From NCBI GenBank assembly GCA_027627225.1, contig CM051027.1:86784451-86848450 (forward strand): DNA of 64,000 nt, written 5' to 3'. Each line of letters starts with the position of its first letter. Positions within the stretch are counted from its first letter, which is position 1. The translations under genes were made by a program, and so were the position numbers. Source of the stretch: Congeria kusceri (taxonomy: Eukaryota > Mollusca > Bivalvia > Myida > Dreissenidae). Below, piece after piece: positions 35,701-47,700 of this stretch. The notes beneath the pieces are model-generated. The model made no database searches. It saw nothing but the letters and a program-made list of their open reading frames with translations, and had not been told where the DNA came from.

Positions 35701-38700
35701 ATTGGCTTGCACACAATTTTTTATTCAATGTTGACCAAACTTACACTTTTTGCATATGACCATAAAAAGTGATTGATACAATTTGATTGCCAACAGTTGC
35801 AGTTATTTGTACATGCAACATTGATGTCTTCAGAGCCTGCATTAACATTATTTATCATCATAGAAAATTATCAAAGAAAAAGCAAAACTTGACCTTATAG
35901 TACAGCCATCGCAATTATCGCATTGCAACTAGTTTTCCAAAACTGCCTGCGAGATTAGACATCAAAATCTACTGTTTCTGCATTTTCCAGAATTGTCGCT
36001 GACTTAATGAAAAAGGGTCAGGTAAGAATATTGAGAAAAATGATTTGAGAACCATTAGCAAAAACACCGTACATCCACTACCTGACTCGTACTTTAGTTA
36101 GCCCATTGCACTAACTGATGTTTTAAATCAAATTGATCCTATTCCCCTTTGCGTATTGTTCATATACCTTAATTTTCAAACCTGTCACAACAGTATGGTC
36201 TTCATTTGTACCAGTTCTCAGTTGAGCGCTCTGGGCCATCATGCCCTCTTGTTTGGAATTTTTATCATTCTTGTATTTGCTAATTTGGACAGAACCCTGG
36301 TTAATTAAGTTACCCAGATTGATTTTCACAAGTTTGTCTTTGGACTTCAGTACAGTGGGTTATTTTTAAGATTGAAAATATTATGATAGAAAGACTATAT
36401 TACAATTTGTAGAATTAATTAATTTAATTGTTTACTTTGGTAACTTATTATTGTAACATTGAAAATACCTTTCTGCAAGGTTAACCAATTATGGTAGGTT
36501 TTACATTGAAAAAGACAGAAATCAATGTACAGTTTGTGGTGTTTTCATTGCAGTTTAACATTAAAAAGTTAGATCCACATGGTGTTTACATTGCAGTTTG
36601 ACATAGAAAAGTTAGATCCCCATGGTCGAACTCCACTTCACTTGGCTGTTTCTCTTGGCCACATTGAGAGTGCAACAGTGCTTCTGAGGCATGGAGCAGA
36701 TGCTAATGCTGAGAACAAAGGATACTGGTCAGGTAATGCATTTGAAGAGCATGTTTTGTCTAGACAAAGTCAGAACCTATTATTATTGTATATAATGGTA
36801 AACGTTCACTTCAAAAGTTTAGTTGGCTGTTTTGGGTACTGTGGTCACTAACACAGACTCAAAGGAAATTAAATAATTAGCTGTGTTTCAGCCGGTATTG
36901 AACTTCAGACGCCATGGAGCATGTATTTGCATGTTTGCTGCCATTTGGATTATAACAGTACAACAATGTCAATAGATTGATACCATATTACGTTTAAATA
37001 GTTTTATGTTACATGTACAATTTGTCACTGCAGTGCTACATGAAGCCACAGCGGCAGGTGACCCGGAGCTGTTGCAGCTGATACTGAAGAACAGAGATCA
37101 TCAGAGGTCCACCCAGCGCTCTCTGGGCGTGCCGGAGTTACTACAGAAACTGAAAGATGTATGCTTATAAATTAATTTTAACAGTATTTATTTATAAGAA
37201 TGTTATTCTTTACACATTTAAACAACTGACATGTATGCACTCCTGTGCAGAATTGAACTTTAACTGTTCTGTTAAAATAAAGATAGTAATGTCATGCAAT
37301 TAACATAATTTGAATTATTATTAATATGCACAGCCTAACATATTATGGTACTTTTTTCCACAACGTATGACTTTTTTTCAGTCTCCAGATTTTTATGTCG
37401 AAATGAAATGGGAATTTTCAAGTTGGGGTAAGGAAGTTTTTCATTTTGCTGAATACATTACTAATATGTTTAAGAAGTTGCAGTGACAATTTTGTTATCA
37501 GCTATCAGTCATAACATATTTGTTATGTCATGCCTCTCTATTGAGGCGTGTCATGGAAAATCTGGGCTTAATGCATGTGCGTAATCTGTCGTCCCGAATC
37601 AGCCTGTGCAGTCCTTACAGGCTAATCTAGGACGTCTATTTCTGCCTACATTGGATTTATGTTCAGAAGAGACTTCCTTGAAACAGAAAATACCTTATAA
37701 GTGAAAAGTGCCCTTCAGGGGTGGTATTCCAGAAACAATGAAATATCTTAAGTAATATCTTATTCTTAACCTTAAAATCAACATTTTGTTAATATGTTTA
37801 TTTCCTTTGTATAATGCATTGTGCTTAATGTTTATATATTATCACCTTTAGTATTATTGATTGTTCATATGAACATAAAAAGATTCAAAAATGTATATGT
37901 CGTTTTTAAAAGATACGATTTTGAAATTTTTAACTTAAGTGAAAATGAGGGAGTCGTGGGAAAACCGGACTTAATGCATGTGCGTAAAGTGTCATCCCGG
38001 ATTATCCTGTGCAGTCCGCACAGGCTAATCTGGGACGGCACTTTCCGCTTTTATGGTATTTTCTGTTTCAAGGAAGTGTCTTCTAAACATATATCCACTG
38101 TAGGCGGAAAGTGCCGTCCTGGATAAGCCTGTGCAGACTGCACAGGCTAATCCGGGACGACACTACGCACATGCATTAAGACTGGTTTTCTCACGACGCG
38201 CCACAAATATTTTAAGAAAAACTTAAGATATTTCTGGAATATGGCACTTGGATTAGCCTGTGCGGACTGCACAGGCTAATCCAGGACGACACTTTATGGA
38301 CATGCATTAAGCCCGGTTTTCCCATGACATGCCATATATATTTTATAACTTAATGGTAAACACTTATTAACTTAATTTGGACTGAATTGTAGAGATCTTA
38401 ACCATCAGTGCTATAGTATTAATTTTGATATTTCAACATTTTACAGTACCCTTGGTTTCAAGAATGTGCCCCAGCGATACATATCGAGTCTACAAGTCAG
38501 GTTAGTGGAACAAAAATGTACTTAAACTAGTAACTTAACAAACATCTATCTTTTTCTACTTATGAATCATTTTGTATCTTCAACAATGCTGGTGAACCAT
38601 AGCCCAGTATTTTTTTTTCATCCAAGTTTCTTAAAGTACGTTCTTCAGCTGGTTATTGGTGAAATTAATTTAAAATAGAGAGTTGAATTGCATCATAAAA

Positions 38701-41700
38701 TGCTGACATCTAATAATTTATAAATTGTTTGGTTAATATGCTGTTTGGTATGTACTTAAAAAACAGTTACTTTTAGATAGTCTTGTGTATATTTCATAAA
38801 TAAATGTGGCGCGTCGTGGGAAAACCGGACTTAATGCATGTACGTAACGTGTCATCCCGGATTAGCCTGTGCAGTCTACACAGGCTAATCTGGGATGGCA
38901 CTTTCCGCCTACGGTGGATTTATGTTTAGAAGAGACTTTCTTGAAACAGAAAATACCATAAAAGCGGAAAGTGCTGTCCCGGATTAGCCTGTGCGGACTG
39001 CTCCGGCTGATCGGGGACGACACATTGCATTATGACCGGTTTTCTCACGACGAGCCTCAAATATTTTAGGTTCTAGTGTTCGAATAGACACAACCTTGCT
39101 TGGTTTTGATAACACCACTTGGCAGAGAGGAAGCCGTAGCTATGTTTTCAAGGGTACAGGTAAAAATATGTGTTTCTTATTTGCCTTTGTTTTAATAACC
39201 CTGGAAAAAACATAGTATTGTTGTTCATCAGATCATGTTTGCAATTGGGGGGGGGGGGTCAGGGATGTAATTTTGCTGTCAAAAACATAAGCAAATTTCT
39301 TAAACATTTCCACATAGCTAACTTAACTGCTTAACCACAGTAATCACCTCCAGTGGTAGCTCTAGTTTTCAGGTTTAAGAGTGAACCTTACTTTACAGTT
39401 ACTGGCACATTGTTTCATTTGGCACAAAGTATAATCTACAATTTGTATACATCCAGATGATAATTCTTACCACTTAAGTGTTAAATGCTGTATTTATCAT
39501 GGTTATACATATTTGTATCAGGCGACTCAGCGACCATGATGGAGATCGATCACGATCAGAGACAGGTGTTCTCAGAGTCCATGCAACTGCAGGAAGATCC
39601 CCCGGACATCGAGCACATGACACCTTCCCAGGAGGCCATAGCAGCGCGTCTGACATCACCCGTCATGACAACGTACCTGGACACAGAGAAAATAGCATTT
39701 GAAAGGTGAATCTTGCTGTCTAAAAGTTGTTACCTGATTTTACTTGGAACATGATTTATCACTTAAAATTGTAAAAGGGTCTTGTTGTTTTTTTTTTATG
39801 AAAAAAAGGAAGCTATTGCACTTGAGTCCTAGAAAAATAATTTGTAAAAGAGGACAACAAAATTTGGTGTACATATAAAAATGTCATGAAATTCCAACAG
39901 TAAGTCTCACGTGTATTTTGGAAGCATACCAAAGCAACATTATAATACTATGATCATTCATTGTGTTACATCTGAACTGACATTTGTTTGCATTTTATCA
40001 GGAGCAAGTCTGGCATATGGGGTTGGCGTAGCGATAAAACTGAAACGATAAATGGCAGGGAAGCCAAGGTACATGTTTTACTTGTATTGTCAATGCAACA
40101 TACTGAATGAACATGAAATTCTATTTGTTTAGTTTGTCTTAGTATATTTCAACAAGTATCACTTGAAAGAGGTTATGTAATATGTATTTAATTTTAACAT
40201 ACAAATTGTTTATATGTATCAGACTTTGTTTATCTGTATAGCTTGATGTTTTTGATGAAGATTGTAATAAATTTAAATTCATTTGTTTCAAAGCATTATT
40301 CCCTTTAAAATTGTACTGTTACATTTTTATTTTTATTTTATGTGACTCATTCCAACAGTTGACATCCTAAAGTGTACTAGTGGATGGTTGTTTTAATTAA
40401 TGAGTTCAGGTAATTTTCCATAGTCACTGTGCTCATTCAGTTCGTCTGTTTCACAGGTATTTAGTGCATCCAATGTAGAGCTAATTACGAAGACTCGTGT
40501 GGAGCACCTGTCAGAGGCAGACCGCGAGAAATGTCGAAAGAACAACAAGACGCCAATAGAATCATTCCTAGGAGTGGCAGAGGAGCACAGCAAAACACAG
40601 AGTGCATTCAATGGGGTAGGATGTTCTAGATTTTTTTCCATGCAGAGCAGATGCTTGCTAGTGGTCTAATTAAAATCTATTGTTGGTAAAAACAGCAGTC
40701 ATTAACAGTTAGATAACATTTTGTATGGAATTAAAATATATTTTGAACATTTGAACGGAAATTTGAGTTTATTCTGAACAATTTTATTATGACTGTATAA
40801 TAAAAAACATATAATAAAAAAATATTTTTATTGATATATGAATTTAATGACCAGGGATTAAAATTGTGAGGAATCCATATTCTGTATAAATAATTGGCTA
40901 TACAGATAAGATGAAATTTCAAGTTTGTCTGTTCTCTTGTATCTGAAATTAACTGTGGACTAATAATAGTGTTTTATCCAGGCCCTTTTTGCGCGGCGCG
41001 GCGCCACGCCTTTTTTGAAGCGCTACGCTGCCCTTTTCAAAGGCAAAAGCCGCCACTCGCCCTAATTGATAACGATCTTAATTGCCTCGTGACTAATTTT
41101 TTTTGTCCTTTGTTAGCGCATAAGACACCCGCTGTTTTGTGTTATTGTCACTCTGACTGTGCTCGATTCATTGCATACTTAGTTTTCTAATCGATAAGAT
41201 TTAATCGATTACTGTGCTCGATTTATTGCCGACATACATTTCTAAGCGATTAGATTTAAGCGAGTACTGTGCTATTGATTGTCAGCCGCTTAAGGGAAAG
41301 TTGATTCTTAAACCGACTAAAGTGACGATGCTATTTATATACGGTTAACGTACATAACATTAGCAGCCACATTCCCCGTCCCACTGTCCGTGTTCGTTAC
41401 GTCAAAGACCGATAAATAAACATTAATAGATCTCTGGCTACGTTTGATTTTTTTCTATAATTAATATGATTAATTATTCCTCTTGGCAAATACTTTAACA
41501 CAACGAACATGTAAAATGTCAAATATTGGCACCTGAATAATTTACTATAGTATGTATGTTTATAATCGTATATATATTCAGGTGATTTATTTTTTATTCA
41601 GTTGTGTTTACACTTATTAACAAATGTACTTAATTGATTGACAACCCATCAGTAAGTTTACTGAACGAGTCCAATAGTGGGGTTCTCTATCTGGAGACTT

Positions 41701-44700
41701 GAGGTGTGAAAGGGAACCCAGTTGTATATTGGTATGTGTGTCAAATATGACTTACCTGTTAACACCTATTGGGCCCCAAGTGTCAAGAAAATACTAGCCC
41801 CTGCAAAATATACCCGGACGTGTCAGTTAAGATTGACCCACACAAATAGTTTTCATTACAGATTCTCTATTATTTTCAAACGATTGTCGGACAAAAATTT
41901 GTGAAAAAGTTAACTTGTTGCTTATATTTGTGAGACTGAAAATGCCGTCGTGTAAACAGAGGTTGGCACAACTTCAAAATGAGAATGTAAAAGTGGCAAA
42001 AAACAACGTTAGTTTATTGAAATTTGTGCAGAGAACTGACGAAACCGAACGGTAATTATATATTTGCTACGAATCTTTATGTTTGTAAATATAAGGTATT
42101 GATTAGTAAATAATTAGAATATAATTATGTGGTCCACAGAACTTGCCTCGGTTCCCAAATTTCTCAGCAGTACTGGGTACGTTACGGACACGCCTTGTAC
42201 TATTTACTCACATTATATAAAGAGAATTGAAAAAAACGAACGAGTCAGACAGATATGCAACAATCGCGATTTTTTTCTCATGTTTAATCAGTGTAAATAT
42301 TTTGTGTGCCAAAACTTTGTCATAATTATATTCGGAATAAGTGTGACATTATGCTTTCAGAGTTTTTTTTTAAATATAAAATGTGTATATAGATTTATAC
42401 GTCCCAGTATTTTAATGGCGCACTTCGCTTTTTATGACGATCATCCGCATGTAACGATTCGCACCATCTGACTTGCTACACAGCGTTTATATTATTGCAC
42501 ATTTTTATTATTAATTATAATAAATGTATTGTAATTATTGAAACTGACAGTTTTTATTATTATTTCTAGAAAAATCAATTAATGTTGTAGTGTGTAAAAT
42601 GTCGTGTTATTTCAAGGAATTATTTACTTGTAGTGGTATTAAATCAATCACCGTGAGTTTTTCGTTGGTAATACATTAGACTGGAAATAAAAGACCTGGT
42701 GACGATATATAGAGAATAACAGGTTACTGATTGGTCTTGTGTAATATATCAGGTGAGGCTTAGAATAATATAACGGCCGTTATTTTATTCGTGCTGAACC
42801 TAATATATTGCACAAGACCAGGCAGTAACCTGTTTTTCTATTTATCATACCACATTTTCGTAAAATATCACCAAATGAGCTGATTTTTATATATTTAGAA
42901 ACTAAGGGCGCCGCTGATTTTGCTGAGCCAACTTTTACACGTTCACGTAGATGTAGTTATGGATTTCTAAAAGTTGACTGAATAATACCTTATTATCATT
43001 TCGTAATGATAAGTGAACTGTTTTAACTACGAATACATAGATTACATGCATGCTCATTCATAAAATACTGAAAATGCGAACTGAAACGGATTGCAACAAA
43101 CAGTTTTATCGGACAACACACAACGCCGAATTGTTTGGAGACGCCATTTTGGAATTGTGTATTGAAATTGACATTTCCAAGATCGTGTCAATATTGACAG
43201 TATTTGACTGTAGTGTGTTCAATTTTTGGTAATGATGTTTTTGGTTCAACATGAACTGATGCTGTGTAGTGACTTTTAGTGCATTTATTATGAATGTTTT
43301 GAAATAGATTTTTATGGATGATTTATTGTGTTCCATAGATGACGTCATGTCACTACCAAAGTGCGGGTTTATGTGAATATTAAAAAAATAATGTTTTTGC
43401 GATTTATGACGATTAAAAATAATAAACTATGTACGTTCTTGGTATCAAATTTTTTGTTTTGTTGAATCTGATGTATTTTTACTGAAACTGTTGACTTTAT
43501 AGTTGTTTCCGAATAATATGACGTACCTCCAAACATTGACTGATGTAGCCTCAGGGTACCAATTCTCAAACGGTACCAATACTCGAACAATTTTATTATT
43601 AATCAAACTTATTCACATGTGAATCATTGAAACTAAAATATGTTGTCGTTTTAAGTAAGTCTAATATATACATGTTGTATTGGCAAACTTCCAACTTCAC
43701 AGACTCTTTTTCGGTAGCACATCTGCAGACAAAGTTTTATTCAACTACACAAAGTTTAAGTATGTGACCGGGAAATGTCGTGTTTCCTTTAGTCAAATCA
43801 TTCTTTCTTTGTCACAAAAGTAGTATTGATTTTAAGATTTAAACACTTGGAACAAAGCTGTCATTGAACATGTAGGCTTTGTACTTTGTTTACAACTGTC
43901 AAAATGACGTATTTATCACAATAATGCTATTGATTAGGTTACACACAACTAAGTTATTTTTATTTCATTTTGGTTTCATACAATTACCGGTATTTGTATT
44001 GGTCATTGAATAATGAAAGCATTTCCTAGATGAACACAATATGTTTGAGTCTCTTTTATTCATTGTTGATCTACACAGGGTATTAGAAAAAAAACTGTCA
44101 ATATGTGATCAGTATGATGTCAAGTAGAGTGATATATTTATATTTATTTGTTATATGAAATGTTCTGCATTATTTGTTGCTTATGTAAAAAAAATCATCA
44201 ATAGTAATACTGCACTTCATTTACGATGTAAATACATTGATTTTACCTGTTACATGTCTGTTGGAACTTTTTGTTGACCCAAATGAATGAACGTTCGACA
44301 GTTGGTTCCAAACAAGTTCCAAAATGTAAATGTAGGTGATTTGATTTGACAAATGGTAAGGTGGTGTTATCAACTGATATTTTCGCGAATTTTTGTAGTT
44401 TTAGAAAGAGTAATGTTTTATCTGATATGCTAATGTAAATATTTTCCAAGAGCTTGTAACAGTTTTATATATTGAACCAAACTTAGAAAAAAATCGTTTG
44501 AGAATTGGTACCCCGAGGCTAAGCGCTACTGACCTGATATAAAAAAATATGTCGGGCACCTTTGTATCAGGCTGATGTCAGCATAGTGGTGTGATAAAAA
44601 TAATTATGGCGCCTAGTTGAAGATCGAATGTACGTCACTGCGACGTGATGGCGATTTAATAACTATACTGGTATAAGACGTATATATTGTGTTTATCTTG

Positions 44701-47700
44701 TTTTACATTTCTTTACACGCCCCAAAAAACAAAAAAAGTTACAACATTATAATAACAATAGTACATTTTGTGTCGATGTATTCTGTTACTGTTTAAAACT
44801 TTTGCTATACTGTTTATTGCATAAAAATATAAAACTCATAATAAAATATATGTTTCGGAATAACTGTTTGTTTTGAAAATACATCAATCATTTAAATATT
44901 CAGGTAATTACATGATAATTAATCATATCGTGATACTCATAGCCAGTACTCTGAAACACATGTGCCCTTTTATAAGGACGCCGCGCGCTAAAATGCCCTT
45001 TTTGAATATATTGCGCCATGCCCTCCGCCTTCCTGGATAAAACACTAAATAAGGAATAAAAAGTATCAATCTACTTGTACATCTGCTTAAACCCACTTAT
45101 TATACTAATGATTGGAAGTGTTAACTATAATTACAAAAAATTTAGAGGAATTGTCTCTATTAATAAATGACTTACTTATTTAATTCACATTGAAAAAAAG
45201 GAAATTGTTCTTGTGTGATTAACTGTTGTTTAGAACGTATTCTCAATTTTGTGTAGTGTTCAAGAGAACACTTCACACACTTCACCTTTAACTAGTAAAG
45301 CCTGAAGAATTCTGTCCGCGACTCATCAAACAACGACGCTCTGTTTCAGGAAGTGTCGGCCTCAGCCAATAATCCATGTTCAATAACCCCAGAAGAATAC
45401 TTCAACTCTATGATCGACCTGGGAGATCGGGACATTGGTCGGCCCCGTGACCAGACCACTAAAACACAGAAGTTCAAGGCATCCTTGTGGCTTTGTGAAA
45501 CATATCCATTGTCTCTTCAAGAGCAAGTTGTGCCTATCATAGACTTAATGTCAGCTAGTAATGCCCATTTTAAGAAGTTGAAGGATTTTATAACTCTTCA
45601 GCTTCCAGCAGGGTTTCCAATCAAAATAGGTTTGCTGTTTTTTATGTAATTTCTTCATGTAACTTGTTGTTCAGGATAACTGGAAAAATTGCTAATTTCC
45701 AAGACAACAAAATACATATCAGGAATAAGGTTGTCTTTTATGTGCATGCTACAAAAGTAAGATTTTTAACTGAAATCATTAGTACTGATCAGTCCTGTAA
45801 AGTTACTTTTGTTATATACACTTGCCATTATAGAAAGTAAAATAGAAATAATTTACTTCTCAACTTTCATCAAATGGGATAAAAGTCATTAACACAAACC
45901 ATTTCCATTTTTCAGAAATTCCGCTGTTCCATGTACTGACAGCAAAGATCACATTCGGTAACATATTTGCGGTGGACACTCCAGTAGATGGCGTCTCAAC
46001 AATCGAAAATGCTGGATACATGTGCTGTAGTATAGAAGACAGATGTTTCGAGTCCCCACCAGGGTATATTGGACTGGGTAAGTTTTATATCATTTTCCAC
46101 CATAAATGTGTACTGATTAAGGTAGGTTCATTGAATGTCCAGCATGTTATTGTACTGGGTAATATAGATGCCATAGATTCTACCATGATGCATCATATTG
46201 GACTTAGTAAGATACACATAGGGTATTGGAATTTCAATCACGATTTTTAACAATGTAAGATAGATGCTTTAAGATTCCACGTTGATATTGGAGTGTGTAA
46301 GAATTCTCTGCATTTCCACGATGATATTACATTCGAAACGCGATAATACGAATAGTCACAGGAGACAAGAGTTTGTTCATAGTAATCACAACAGTCCTTT
46401 AATAATAAACTCACAAAGGAAACCATTGAATGTGGATTAATATGGTAATTATACTCGTTAACAACTATGTTTGTCCATGGTGCAAACCAACTGACTTGGT
46501 GTCTGACTTGGCAGTGGTGTGAAATCTTTGTTGAGAAGGTGCGAAAAGTCTCCGTGACAATCTGATTCGTAGTATTGCGTTAACATTTCATTGCAAACGC
46601 TACGATAGGACCGAACCATTTGTTCGTAGTAACGCATCTTTCATTCAATCGCGAATTTGTAGTATCGCATCTTTTTGTAGCCTCATTGGTTGTATCCGTT
46701 CATTTTATTGTATCACAATTTGTAGTATCGCGTTTCGACTGTATATGGTATAAAATGAAATTGAAGTGGGTAAGATACATTTACAATTTCCATCATACTG
46801 TTACGATTGCTTCTTAGGGTTTCTACCATTAAATTCACCATATCGTAGTTCTGTGTATGATAGGATGTGTTGTTAAAAATTCTGTTCACATGTATAAGGT
46901 GACCATTTCTGTGAACACTACAAATTTCTGTTCATGTGTATCAGGCGACGCCCACCATGAGAGGTTGAGGGACGAGGACGATGCCTTACTGCAGTTTGCC
47001 ATACAACAGAGTCTTATTGAGTCAGGCGCTGACAGTGACCAGGTATGGAGACTCAGATCTATTAAATGTTTTTTGTTGAAAGCTGAACACATTGGACACA
47101 AGGTATTTATGTGTATAAGGGTTGTCATATCATTAGAGGAATAGGCTCAAGAAAGAAATCTGAAACCTTGCAATTGTTTTTTTGTGAAGAAATGAACGGC
47201 ATTTTGATACTGGTATTTCATCTTTTAAAACTGGTAATAATAATGGATATTTTGATACTTCTGACTGATACAGATAGGTAATTATAGTCACCTGTTAATT
47301 ATGTATTTAGTTAATAATATAATGTTATAAAATAAGTGATTTCGTACAGGCACTGTTATTTGTCCGAGGTCTGCTGTATTGGCATGAGCCCGTAGGGCAA
47401 ATGCCAGTACAGCTGACCGAGGACAAATTTCAGTGCCTGTGTGAAATCACTTATTTAATAAGTATTTTATTAATCAACATAACATTATTGACTGAAATTC
47501 TTAACCTCTTTAAGGTTATTATGAAGGATAATAAGAACTTCAATTATTTGAAAAACTTAACACAGAAAATTTTACAATCCAATTTTTTTGTGTTCTGTTG
47601 TATTTATTTCAAGATGGCATCATTTTGTTTCTAAAAACTTTCATATTTCCAATGTCATATAGGAACAGTTCAACTGACCAATCAAAAGCGCTAAATCTCA

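Larger units (their letters stand above)
37543..38335. mobile_element. MITE, GTCGTGGGAAAAC family, split by a nested insertion
   Basis: The left half (37543-37720) has the family start and centre; the right half (38248-38335) has GATTAGCCTGTGCGGACTGC and the closing end. The element at 37721-38247 separates them. Confidence 0.85.
40969..45045. mobile_element. 4.08 kb TA-flanked TIR element filling most of ANKRD13 intron 9
   Basis: GTGTTTTATCCAGG at left and its exact inverted copy CCTGGATAAAACAC at right, each beside TA. GC-rich subterminal blocks (GCGCGGCGCGGCGCCACGCC; ACGCCGCGCGC) lie inside both ends. I see no transposase frame. It holds a 113-bp palindrome and another TIR element. Confidence 0.75.

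Noticed and set aside
36579..36851. Stand-alone 90-residue ankyrin protein
   Set aside because: It is ANKRD13 exon 2 read through its donor into intron; the frame continues properly only after splicing at 36732.
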